A model generated the notes under the pieces. The model saw only the letters and a list, made by a program, of their open reading frames with translations. It was not told where the DNA came from and did no database searches. Both the position numbers and the translations under genes were made by a program. 64,000 nt of DNA from Rhynchopus euleeides (Eukaryota; Euglenozoa; Diplonemea; Diplonemida; Diplonemidae): positions 1,722,457 through 1,786,456 of the forward strand of contig OY723320.1 of NCBI GenBank assembly GCA_963210315.1, in the 5' to 3' direction. Numbering within the stretch: the first letter of the stretch is position 1; every line of letters starts with the position of its first letter. Below are positions 38,371-48,601 of this stretch, piece after piece.

Positions 38371-38487
38371 CCCGTCAGTCGTCTGACTCTTCTCAAGAAC
38401 TCACAGGGTCGTTGTACACCTGTGAAGTCACACGCATACCTACCTGCTGGTGCCACTTGAGAAGTTAGCAGGGGCCGGGCTGGGATA
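38371..38487. other. Short linker before the satellite
   Basis: Non-coding; a weak inverted pair CTTCTCAAG / CTTGAGAAG (38391, 38457). The satellite begins at GTACTGACGTGGG, 38488. Confidence 0.4.
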
Positions 38488-39860
38488 GTACTGACGTGGG
38501 TGAAAAGTGGGCGTTTTTGCTCAGACCCCCCCAAAATGCCACTTTCTGCAGGAAAATCCAAAATTCAGGCACCCAAGTAAATCATGAAAATTTTCACCAA
38601 AAATGTCGGTGTCTAGTGTGGACTCATTTTTGGAGTCCGTGCGACACACGGTGCCACCGGACCATCACGGAAACGGAGCAGACGGTCCCGCAAAAAAATA
38701 CCCCATCCTGGGCAAAATGGCCATTTTCCAAAGGAAAATCCAAAAATGAGTCACCCAAGTAAATAATTAAAATTTTCGACAAAAAATTTGGGATTCAATC
38801 TGAGCGTGTTTCCGGAGTCCGTGCGTTTCACGGTGTATCTGGACTACCTCCGGAACGTAGCACAAGTTGGAGGCGCAATTCCGCAGATTTTTTACCCCCC
38901 TACCCGCAATACAGTATAATAACCCTCAACCGTAAATGGGTGAAAAATTTCTGCAATATCTTCTACTAATTTCTGTAAAGACTGATTGATATTCTCGGAT
39001 TCCGCGGTCCAGTAAATTTTCAGCTGTGGCCTGTTACGATCAAAAGTTCGAAGATCCGTTTAGGAGAACTTTGTAAAAAGACATTTTCCCTGTTTGGCAA
39101 AGGGGAAAAGTGGGTACTTCACCTCCAGTGGGAAAATATTGTGAACTCGGAATTATTTGTCGATTTTTTTTATCGTGAATTCCCCGGTATACCCACAATG
39201 TCAGGATCGAAAACGGTCATCAGTTTTCTGCAAAATCGTTCATGTTGGCTGCGTGGCCCAAACCGGGAAAATAGCAGGGATTTCCCTTAGGAACCCATTT
39301 TTCACATGTTTTGACCCAAAAAAATAAAAAAGGTTGTCGCCAAAAAAAACATTTTTCAAGACTGGGCCCTAGACGGATTCCGTACGTTACACGGTGCACT
39401 CGCACGATTCATGAGTCGTCGAGTACTGACGTGGGTGAAAAGTGGGGTTTTTGCCCAGACCCCCCGAAAATGGCCACTTTCTGCAGGAAAACACAAAATT
39501 CAGGCACCCAAGTAAATCATGAAAATTTTCACCAAAAATGTCGGTGTCTAGTGTGGACTCATTTTTGGAGTCCGTGCGACACACGGTGCCACCGGACCAT
39601 CACGGAAACGGAGCAGACGGTCCCGCAAAAAAATACCCCATCCTGGGCAAAATGGCCATTTTCCAAAGGAAAATCCAAAAATGAGTCACCCAAGTAAATA
39701 ATTAAAATTTTCGACAAAAAATTTGGGATTCAATCTGAGCGTGTTTCCGGAGTCCGTGCGTTTCACGGTGTATCTGGACTACCTCTGGAACGTAGCACAA
39801 GTTGGAGGCGCAATTCCGCAGATTTTTTACCCCCCTACCCGCAATACAGTATAATAACCC
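38488..39860. repeat. 936-bp satellite, isolated 1.5 copies
   Basis: One full unit (38488-39422) plus ~437 bp of a second, the same sequence as the large block at 49863-61393 but with more private changes (for example GGCGTTTTT near 38511 and a TTTAGGAG variant near 39060). It ends at ATAATAACCC and continues directly as GCAAACCC of the 8-bp array. Confidence 0.93.
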
Positions 39861-40329
39861 GCAAACCCGCAAACCCGCAAACCCGCAAACCCGCAAACCC
39901 CGCAAACCCGCAAACCCGCAAACCCGCAAACCCCGCAAACCCGCAAACCCGCAAACCCGCAAACCCGCAAACCCGCAAACCCGCAAACCCGCAAACCCGC
40001 AAACCCGCAAACCCGCAAACCCGCAAACCCGCAAACCCGCAAACCCGCAAACCCGCAAACCCGCAAACCCGCAAACCCGCAAACCCGCAAACCCGCAAAC
40101 CCGCAAACCCGCAAACCCGCAAACCCGCAAACCCGCAAACCCGCAAACCCGCAAACCCGCAAACCCGCAAACCCGCAAACCCGCAAACCCGCAAACCCGC
40201 AAACCCGCAAACCCGCAAACCCGCAAACCCGCAAACCCGCAAACCCGCAAACCCGCAAACCCGCAAACCCGCAAACCCGCAAACCCGCAAACCCGCAAAC
40301 CCGCAAACCCGCAAACCCGCAAACCCGCA
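39861..40329. repeat. Telomere-like 8-bp array, segment 4
   Basis: About 58 units with two 9-bp variants (AAACCCCGC near 39897 and 39930). Left border is satellite, right border the Helitron 3' terminus. Confidence 0.96.
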
Positions 40330-40400
40330 CTAGAAGTGTAAGCACCCGTTGCTACCTTACTGCGCTGGTGGTAGGTGTATGCTTGGTGTGAGTGTGTTGC
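40330..40400 (-). other. Helitron 3' terminus
   Basis: Minus strand: a hairpin-capable CTACC...GGTAG, then CAACGGGTGCTTACACTTCTAG, then the array. The last ~20 bases match the orphan end at 38033. Confidence 0.6.
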
Positions 40401-40494
40401 TGTATTTGTGTGTCGTCCTGCAATGATTTCGTGGGGAGGGGGCTGGGTCGGACGTGTCTTGTCCGTGTCTGTCACTGCTCTGTCGCTTGATTCT

Positions 40495-40541
40495 GTGGCT
40501 GCTCATTTCACCCGTTGGCCAAAACGGACGCCCCCTTTTCG
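40495..40541 (-). promoter_or_regulatory. 3'-UTR motif shared by two Helitron genes, copy 1
   Basis: About 47 bp (minus strand: GGGCGTCCGTTTTGGCCAAC, then GGGTGAAATGAGCAGCCAC), ~210 bp past the stop of the acidic zinc-finger gene. A close relative sits at the equivalent place past the helicase gene (41987-42034). Possibly a 3'-end processing or expression signal. Confidence 0.5.
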
Positions 40542-40749
40542 ACACTCCCAGGTATCGAGCCGGTTGGTGTAGGGCTTTCAGTTTCTTTTTTATTTTCCCT
40601 TTCCCGCCCCCCTCCCTCTCTCCTTCCCAAGTCACACGCCTTCAGCTTCGTGCATCAACAATACCCTGATGTGTTGTCGATTACCTTCGGCGGTGCAACC
40701 TTTTGTATATGTTTTGTTATTGTATTTTTACATCACACACACCGTTTTT

Positions 40750-41818
40750 TTATGGCGTCCCCCACCTGACCTCCCACATGTCCCGCCCCTTGAGGAACCG
40801 TCTGTCCCTCTCATGCTTCCGCTTCGTTCCAGCACGGCACTTGTGGCTTTTCCTGCCGACAACCGCTCCGCATGATCTGCAGAACTGGAGGCACCCCTCC
40901 TTGTGCTTGTTGTATGCGGCGGTGTTTTTGAAGGCAAAGAGACATCTCGTGCAGACGATCTGATTGGTGTGTGGTGATTGAGTATCGAATCGTGTGTGCA
41001 TGGCATACCTCGTCGTCCCACCTCTTCTCGTATCTTGTGACTGTTTCAACACGCACGCGTCTTCCAGGCTCTTCTGTTCCCATCCGAGGGGTCAGGAGTG
41101 AGGACAGAAGAGGGCGAGACACAGCTGTCAGCTCGGCACCGTCGTCAGCCTGTTCTTCTCCCTCTTTGCTCTCAGGACAGACAGCCGCCAGCTCGGGATT
41201 GTCGCCGGCCGGCTCCAGTGCTGACAGAGGCCAGCTTATGCTGTACAGACTTGCCAGAAGATCCTGCACGTTGATCTCCTCCTTGTTCGGTTGTGGAGCC
41301 TTGTCACTGTTCTCTTGAGGAACAAGAACAGTCACCGAATTTGGGACAGGGTCGATGGGTGGCACGTATGTCAGATAGATCCCGCTTTCGTCGTCAGAAT
41401 CCTCCCCATCATCAGCTGTGTCATCAGAATCATCCCCATCGTCCAGATTGTTGCGCTGATGCTCCAAGAAGACGATGTACTCGTCATCTTCGATGGGGTC
41501 GTCTATTAGGCCCATGTCGGTCCTTGCATCCATCATCTTCCCATGGTCTGCCGCTGCCCGGATCTGGGACACGATCTCATCAGCATCCAGGGGGGAGTCA
41601 TCGGCATCCGGATCCTCCCCAAAGATCTCCTTCTGGAACCCCTGCCACTCCTCCCTCCACTCCCTCGCTTCTTCTTCAGCCTTGAGCTCCATCGTGAGCG
41701 CGTACGGGACTGGCATCGGGAGACCATTCTTGATGTTTCGGATGGAGATCTGTGATGGAGAGATGATACGTATCGTGTATTGTCCCGACTCCAGCAGCTT
41801 GTCCAGCTGCCTCCCCAT
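40750..41818 (-). CDS. Acidic C2H2 zinc-finger protein of the Helitron (two exons)
   Basis: Exon 1 is 41818-41009 and exon 2 40959-40750, giving 339 aa. The 49-nt intron (GTATGC...AATCAG) restores the frame: without it the finger region is out of frame. Residues ~1-60 are mixed, ~60-230 very acidic (runs of Asp/Glu such as 'DDGDDSDDTADDGEDSDDE'), and the C-terminus after the splice carries 'CTRCLFAFKNTAAYNKHKEGC' and 'CRSCGAVVGRKSHKC', two zinc-finger-like Cys/His groups. These resemble the fingers at the N-terminus of this element's Rep. Probably a DNA- or protein-binding accessory factor; I know no exact family. It is the last gene before the 3' terminus. Confidence 0.65.
40960..41008 (-). 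other. 49-nt GT-AG intron
   Basis: Minus strand GAG|GTATGCCATG...ACCAATCAG|ATCGTC. Removing it joins '...KRWDDE' to 'IVCTRCLFAF' in one frame (49 nt shifts the frame by one). It shows that short spliceosomal introns occur in this genome. Confidence 0.7.
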
Positions 41819-42225
41819 TGTGTTGTAGTTGTGTTCAAACCTGAAGGGTGATGCTGTGTGTGTGTGTGAACAACATGTGCAAGAAGAAGTACAATGTCAC
41901 AGCGTTGAGTCGAGGGGGGGAAAGGGGGTGGGGCTGGGTGGGGTGGGGGGGGGGGGGGGATCGAGGCATGTATCTTCTCTTACTGCCATGGCTGCTCCTT
42001 TCACCCGTCTGCCAGGACGGACGCCCCCCAATCGATTCTTGGCAAATCAACCAGGTCTGGTGTGGTGCTTTTTGGCTGTGTTTTTTTTGTTTCTTTTTCT
42101 CACGTTGTTTTGCCCTTCCACCCCACCCAACCCATCTGTACACAGAAACAAAACCGATAAAGACGAAACTGAAGACTGAAAGAAAGAAAGCCATCGAATC
42201 AGCTCATCTTCTTGAACTGCTGCTC
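41819..42225 (-). other. Spacer between helicase and acidic zinc-finger gene
   Basis: No gene. It contains a G run (about 41940-41959), T-rich stretches (about 42085-42105) and the second copy of the shared 3'-UTR motif. Confidence 0.6.
41987..42034 (-). promoter_or_regulatory. 3'-UTR motif shared by two Helitron genes, copy 2
   Basis: Minus strand GGGGCGTCCGTCCTGGCAGA, then CGGGTGAAAGGAGCAGCCAT, about 190 bp past the helicase stop. Similar in sequence and placement to 40495-40541. Confidence 0.5.
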
Positions 42226-44715
42226 TCAGATGGCAGGGAAGGGAATGATGTGGTCGGGATGATAGGTGGCGGGATAGTGGGCGTTTTGAAGGCCATGCCT
42301 GTGTGCCTGTAACTTGTTTTCATCTGTTGCCAGGCCAATGACATAGTGATCCCCAAACCCCCTGTTGCCCAGATTTATCAACAACACCCTTCTGTCTGGG
42401 GGGAACACAGTGAGGACATCATCCCCCCTCTCTTGGGTGTGACAAGGAAAGAAAGACATGTAACCCACATGGTCTGTTGCGTCGTACATTTCATGACACA
42501 CAGTGACGAGGACGCGAAGATACTCTACCGTTGCCATAATCTCCAGTCCCTCAGCATACCTTCCGAGATTGAGGAGGTCATTTTTGAGGGAGACCGTGAG
42601 GATGTTCTCGTGGTGAGGCCCCTCAGTCGTAATGCGGTTGTCAACGGCATCGCCCACAAAGGCCCCAACATTGAGACGCAGCTGACACCCCCCATCCACC
42701 TCCCCTGTTAGATACTGGTGAATCGCGTGAAACATACAGTTCCCATCACCCCTCACGTTCAGAGCACTGAGATCGCACACTGCCATTCTTTCTTCCAGCT
42801 TGTTGCCGAAGCGGATGCCATGGTGAGTTGAGGACACAGCGGGCGGTCTGCTTTGGTGGGTTCGAGACTTCTTGGGCGGTGTAGAATTGTTGTCCTGCTT
42901 TCCTGCATCGTCTTGCTGCTTCCTCTTGTTGGGCGAAGTAGTCGAAGGTGGTGAAGGCGGCGAAGGAGGAGGAGAAGGAGGAGGCGTTTCGGGCGCCATG
43001 TCCTGCTCAACACGATCAGCAGTTTCAGCAGCAGCATTGGTATCGTTGTTGTAGTCGTCTGGATCTTCGAAGAGGTACGGGTCGTATCCCTGCAACGGGG
43101 CGTGCAGATCTTCATGGCCCTGTGGGGGAGGGTCACAGCCGGCCTGCATCTTTCGGCTGTAGTCGATGTCCGTCTGCTCGCGGTAGTGCATCCTGTGGAT
43201 GAAGTCCTTCTCACTGTCCGTCAGCTTCTGCGCCATGTCAATCCCACAGTCGCGGACCTCTGCCAGCACCTCACGAAACACAGGGTTGCTGACAGGATAC
43301 GGGCGCATGCTGTCCTGTGCGTTGAGGGGAAGGGCGACACGGATGCTCCCCAGATCACGGACCCGCGTCATCGCAACGTACAGCTGCCCGTGCGTGAAGC
43401 ACTGGCCCTTCGTCAGGTCAAGGCCGACCTTCCCAAGCGTCTGCCCCTGCGCCTTGTTGACAGTGATGGAGAAGGCGAGGGCAACAGGGATCTGAAACCT
43501 GAAGAAGGAGAAGCCGGCCTTCTTCTCGTCTGGCTCGTTCCTGGTGCGGGGGATGTTGAACTCCTTCGCAGGGTCATCGACGGAGCAGCACATCAGGGAG
43601 TACTGCGAGGCCTTCTTGACGATCATCCGGGTGCCGTTGCACAGCCCGTCGGGCGGGTTGAGGTTTTTGAGAAGGATGACGGGGCACCCAATCTTCACCT
43701 CCAAGTCGTTGAGTGGGAAGCTCGGGTCGTTGAAGTCGTTTGCAACGCCGACGTCAACAGCACAGTCCTCGGGGACGACGTTCTTCGCAAGGATGTGCAC
43801 GCTCTCGCCAGGCATCTGTTGCAGACAGGCAGCGTTCAGCTCGCCCCTCCGGCTGTTTGTTGGAGTCATGATCACCGAGTTGCCCACAACACCCTTCGGC
43901 AGCTCAGGAAAGGAGAAGTTGACGAGGTCATCAGCGGTGTACGGCGCCCCCTTCGAATGCGTCATGACAGCGGGGAGGCGGATCTGATCCTGCTCGTCGT
44001 TGCCCTGGGCAGACCCGATGGTTGACAGAAACGTGGCAAACTCGGCGTTCTGCTGCCTGATCTGCTTGGTCAGCAGGAGCTTGTGGCAGCCCCCCCACAG
44101 CTCCGACATGTGAATCGAGGCGGCGATCGTCTGCAGCCTTGTCCCATTCTTGACCACAGGGAGGGTCTGGCGGAAGTCGCCCCCAACAACAACCGTGATC
44201 CCACCGAAGGGGGGCGAGAGGTCCCCACGCACGTGCCGGCAGGTTCGGTCGAGGAGCTCAAGGTAAAACCGATGTGCCATCACGATTTCGTCCCACACAA
44301 TGAGGTCGGCTCGACGGATCAGCTCCTCTTGAACGTTGGAGAGGATGCAGTACCGCTTGTCCTCGGGGTTGTTGATGGGAAGTTTGAACCTGTTGTGCGC
44401 GGTGCGTCCCCCTTCGAGCAGCGTTGCGGCAATCCCAGACGATGCAACAGCCAGGCAGATGTTGTGATGTGTAATTTCGCCCGTTTGTTCTGACCTGTAA
44501 TCCTGCCCCCTGTGGCTCCGGCCCCAGGCGAGAAGGCAGGAGTACCAAAACGTCTTCCCAGTCCCAGCGGCACCGTGGATCATGTAGAGGCCACCCGTCT
44601 TGTTTGCCACAGCATCGCGGAGGGTGATGATGTGGCGGGCCTGCTCCCCATCCCGATCCATCTGTCCAGCCATGGAGCGGTACTTCTGCCACTGCTGCTC
44701 CGGGTCGTACTTCAT
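42226..44715 (-). CDS. Helitron helicase (PIF1-like) with C-terminal OTU protease domain
   Basis: 829 codons counted from the first Met of this frame. SF1 helicase: Walker A 'GAAGTGKT' at 48-55, Walker B 'VWDEIV' ~138, 'GGDFRQTLP' ~176, and C-terminal motif 'NKAQGQTLGKVGLDL' ~418-432. After a Pro/Ser/Lys-rich linker (~540-640) comes an OTU domain: 'GDGNCMFHAIHQYL' with catalytic Cys660, and 'GDHYVIGLA' with His790. It unwinds DNA for rolling-circle transposition; the OTU may cleave the polyprotein or remove ubiquitin, and OTU domains are known in some Helitron proteins. In other Helitrons Rep and helicase are one protein. Here a one-base frame change near 44715 separates them, with a TGA just upstream in this frame, so it is a mutation, a sequencing indel or a +1 frameshift. 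Confidence 0.88.
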   Translation of the reverse strand: MKYDPEQQWQKYRSMAGQMDRDGEQARHIITLRDAVANKTGGLYMIHGAAGTGKTFWYSCLLAWGRSHRGQDYRSEQTGEITHHNICLAVASSGIAATLLEGGRTAHNRFKLPINNPEDKRYCILSNVQEELIRRADLIVWDEIVMAHRFYLELLDRTCRHVRGDLSPPFGGITVVVGGDFRQTLPVVKNGTRLQTIAASIHMSELWGGCHKLLLTKQIRQQNAEFATFLSTIGSAQGNDEQDQIRLPAVMTHSKGAPYTADDLVNFSFPELPKGVVGNSVIMTPTNSRRGELNAACLQQMPGESVHILAKNVVPEDCAVDVGVANDFNDPSFPLNDLEVKIGCPVILLKNLNPPDGLCNGTRMIVKKASQYSLMCCSVDDPAKEFNIPRTRNEPDEKKAGFSFFRFQIPVALAFSITVNKAQGQTLGKVGLDLTKGQCFTHGQLYVAMTRVRDLGSIRVALPLNAQDSMRPYPVSNPVFREVLAEVRDCGIDMAQKLTDSEKDFIHRMHYREQTDIDYSRKMQAGCDPPPQGHEDLHAPLQGYDPYLFEDPDDYNNDTNAAAETADRVEQDMAPETPPPSPPPSPPSPPSTTSPNKRKQQDDAGKQDNNSTPPKKSRTHQSRPPAVSSTHHGIRFGNKLEERMAVCDLSALNVRGDGNCMFHAIHQYLTGEVDGGCQLRLNVGAFVGDAVDNRITTEGPHHENILTVSLKNDLLNLGRYAEGLEIMATVEYLRVLVTVCHEMYDATDHVGYMSFFPCHTQERGDDVLTVFPPDRRVLLINLGNRGFGDHYVIGLATDENKLQAHRHGLQNAHYPATYHPDHIIPFPAI

Positions 44716-47700
44716 CGTTCAAAACCCACGCTTCCTTCCCAAACCGCGCCGTGTCAATGTCGCTCTGGTTCAGCGCAACGGGAGGGAGTCCGAAGAGGGG
44801 GAGGATTCCCTGCCCTTCCTCCCTCTCGCGGGTGTTGGTGTTGCTCAGCAGGATCTTCTCAATGTCGAGAAGGGCAAGGGCTTCCTCCGCAGGGGTGACC
44901 TCCTCCACCATCAGCTCCTGCCGCGCCCTCGACTTCTCCGGAGGCTTGCAGATGTTGTACTTGTGCTTCTCCCACACCTCCCTGACGGCAGCTTCCGGGA
45001 CATCGAAGTTGGCAAGCAGTATCGCCAGTGTGAACCGCACACAGCGTGAGGAAATCGTTGTACGGATCACCTCCTCCATCGTCTTCTGAAAGAGTTCGCC
45101 ATCTTCCAGAAGCCCCATCTTCTCGGCTGCCTCCTTGAACGTCTCGCACACGACCTGCTCAACAACCCCGAAGTCGTTCACAACTGCGACCGTCTTGAGG
45201 TCTTGGAAGCTTGTGGCTCCCTTCTTTGTGCCGAGGATGCACCGAAGGAGCTGCAGCTCAATGTCCTTCGGAGGAGTCCATCTCATCCTTCCAATCCCAC
45301 ACAGACGGAAGTCGCGACGTCTGCGGTCTGTGCTCGTAAAGCTCTCCGATGTTGCGTCCCAGACGACCCCCTGTCTCAGCGCCCACGTGTTCGTCTGGCG
45401 GTTGTAGGCGAAGAACTCCGGCACTTCCGGGTACCTGAGGCTCGTCATCCCCTCAAAGTTGCCAACGTTGCGCTTGCACTTGTCATTGGCATCGAACCAG
45501 GCGAGAAGAGAAGACTTGGCTTTGTCGACAGCGCTCTGCAGATTCTCCGCCGTGTCAGGAGCACCGTCATCGAAGAAGACCCGCTCGTGCCCCTCCAGGT
45601 GGATGTCGAGCCTCGTGACAGAGGGCCACACCTTGGACATGCTTGTGTGCAGGAGGTACCCAGCAGCTTCGGTGGACCCCATGTAGACGCCCTGCATGTA
45701 GTGGAGAGGCTCGTTGACAGGCGCAGCATTGGTGTTGTTGTTGTTGTTGTTGTTGTTGGTGGTGGTGTCCCTCTTGACTGACGTTGAAACCTTTGCGTCA
45801 GCCTCGCCCTTGTAGAGGTACTTGAAGAGGTAGTGGACGACCTTGATGGAGGAGACGGGGTTCACGTTCACGTGTGCGTTCATCAGGCAGCAGAGGTAGA
45901 GGTTGTGGGGCACCACGTACCTGTTGTCCTTCTCATGGAGGTGCCTGTTCTTGACCGTCGACGGTGGGACAACCGTCTTGCGGCCATTGTTGGGCCTCCG
46001 CGGGAGGCAGTAGATCCCATTCGAATCGATGATGGACACCTCCTGGAACGGCTTCGGGAAGTTCGACTTGCACTCGGACTTCCCAGTCTTTGTGCTCTTC
46101 ACCTTGCACCTGGCCGACGGGATTTTGTCGCACATCAAATGCACGCAAGTCTCCGAGATCAGCTTGAAGGCAAGCGGCTGTGTGTCCGGATCGGGGAGCT
46201 GCGCGTTGACGATCTGATCGAGAACAACAGTCGTCTTCGGCTTGTTGTCGCTCACGACCCAGACCAGCATGTGGATGTGTGGCAGCCCTCTCTTTTGGTA
46301 CTCGACCGCATACACAAATGCCTCGCACATCCCCAGCACATTGTTATCCCGAATGGCCACGACCAGGGCACGCACCTTTCCGTTGAAGACTCGGTGTATG
46401 AGGTCGGGCCGATCGCACGGCCGCTCCTCAGGGCAAAGATTCTCGGTGATCTCGCGCCAGTGTGGGTTTGCAGTCAGCGTGACGAAGTAGTCGGGCGCGC
46501 CGAGGCGGTTGTTGAGAGCGAGCGCGTCGTTGAGGCTCTCGTCACGCGCCCTCTTGCTTCGCTGGAAGCTCGACCCCATGGGGATGGTCACGTTGGTGCA
46601 CGGCTGTGGCGCGGCTGCCGCTGCGTTGTTGATTCGCTGCCGGAGGTTGGTCGTTGTGTCGAACCGAAACTGCTTCAGCCCCAGAGACATGTAGCCAACG
46701 CGCTGCTCGATCGCACGAAGAGCCATCTGCAGGATGAACAGCTCCGTCAGCTTCTTCATGGCCAGCGCCGGGTTTGGCTTGTTGTGCCGGTGGAAGAGGT
46801 GGAAGGCCCCGTAGTCCTGCGCGGAGACCTTGGAGTACTGCCCGTCCTGCAGCCCGTCAGCTTCCTTGTAGACACGCCAGCCAACGCTGCTGTCGGCATG
46901 GATGTGAATGAGGGGGAACATCATCGGCTCCCAGAACCGAGACATGTAGTTCACCACCTTTTCCTCCCCACCACAGAGGTTGTAGGCGCTCCACTGGGGC
47001 AGACCGTGGCGCTGCTCCCCCTTGTCGACGGTGTAGACTGCTCGCAGCTCCTGGCGCGCAAAGGCGTTGTCGTACTCGTCGCCCTTCTTCTCCTGCCCTC
47101 GCACCTCATCGAGATGGATCAGGATGCTGGTGTTGGAGTGGTTGGTGTTGTCGAGGAGGTTCCCAGCGGACCTGTACAGACGGACGTACTCGTTGTGTGT
47201 CAGGAGGAGCTGCTGAACGACAGGGTAGAGGTGGAGGATGGACGTCTTCTGTTTGGCACCACCAAGCCCCTCGATGACAGAGGCGGCGGTGTCTTCCCCA
47301 GCAAAGATCCATTGCTTCCTGCGGACCTGTGCATCGGATGCCACAGACAGAAGCTTCTTCACCCCGACACCCTTCAGCGTCACCGTGCGCAGCCCGGACA
47401 TTCCTGCAAAGCTCTTGTGCGCGGAATGCCTGGCAACAGCAAGCTGAAAGTAGCTGTTGATGATGTAGGCATTGTCACGGAACTCCTGTGTGGAGAAGTC
47501 CGCTTCGTGGGTGTCGTTGACGTATTTGATTGGGTCCAGCTTGAGGGAACCGCCCTTGCAGCAGAACTTCCCCTTGGTCGAGTTGCGCAGCAGCTCAAAC
47601 GGGAAGACAAGCGCATCGCAAGCGGAACAAGGCACGACCGCCCCGAGGTAGTCCGCTGTGACACTGCCATCGACGAAGTCCTCCAGACGGCACGCACCGC

Positions 47701-48409
47701 GGAACTTCGTTGAATCCAAGGGCGCTGACTGCTGCAGGGCACGGAGGAACCGACGGATCCTGTCGATGCGCTCTGAGAAGAGCTCGGGGTGGTGATCCAG
47801 CTGGTGATGCAGGATGTCGGCTGCAGTCGAGGAGGCAAGGTGCAGCTGGCTGTCGTCGAGGTCGAACGCTGCAACTTCTGCCCCCAGCTCCTGCATCCTT
47901 CTCTTCTCGTGCCCGGTGATGCCAAGCAGCGAACCTGGGGGGAGGGACTCCGAGGGATCCGATTCAGGAGGGGTGTTCTTGAAGAGGACCCTTCCGAAGC
48001 CCACCCTCTGGAGGTAGACGTGCTTCGCGGCCGTTGTGATGGCAGGGACATCGGAGGGATCGATCCTTGCCCGCCAGTCCAGCGCCCCTGTGTGGATGAA
48101 CAGGCAGAAGGGTTCGTGCCTGTCCCTTCTGCCGGAGAACTTTTCAAGGCACCACTGGCATGAATCGGAACAGGCGTGTTGGTGCAGCGTCAGTTCGGAC
48201 CTCCGGCCGAAGGGTCTCCCACACCGCTCGCATGGGAAACAATTCTGGGCAGCGGGTTTGGAAGTGCAGTCGTGAGCAGAAAGTGCTCCGTTTGTTGCGA
48301 AGGTGGCATGGCAGTGCGGGCACGTCGCCCTGCAGCTTTTTGACCGGCGGCGATGTTGATTGAGGTTGATGACATGATGAAGGCATCGGCTGCACTGCTG
48401 AAGTGGCAT
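44716..48409 (-). CDS. Helitron Rep (HUH endonuclease) domain protein
   Basis: Starts at the Met of 'MPLQQCSRC' (48409); an upstream in-frame Met exists at 48520, but the extension is low in complexity. Residues ~6-115 carry several C2H2-type fingers ('CSRC', 'CPHC...H', 'CERC...H', 'CQWC...H..FC'). Helitron-like N domain with 'FVTLTANPHWREI' (~642), HUH motif His711-Ile-His713 ('GLPHIHMLVW'), and two catalytic tyrosines Tyr860 and Tyr864 in 'YLFKYLYKG'. Function: nicking and joining of single strands in rolling-circle transposition. This frame stays open to 44258, but after ~44715 it is only a shadow of the helicase frame. An Asn run (near 45740) lies between Rep and the linker. All catalytic residues are present, so the only visible damage is the frame break before the helicase. 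Confidence 0.88.
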
Positions 48410-48601
48410 CGTTTGTGTGTGTGACGGTGTGTCCCTCCTCCTCAGTCGGTATCTTCTGTTGAGTGGTGGTGGTGGAGGTCGAAACAAGGCAAAGGAAAGA
48501 AGGCAGAAGAAAGAAGGCAAGGAAAGGGGGTCGGGGTGGGAGAGGGGGAGGGGGGGCTGTCACGAAGGCCATTGTTGTTGTTACAGCTACACACCCCTCA
48601 G

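Noticed and set aside
45833-47713. 626-codon + strand frame opposite Rep
   Set aside because: Mirror frame of the Rep gene; no motifs of its own.
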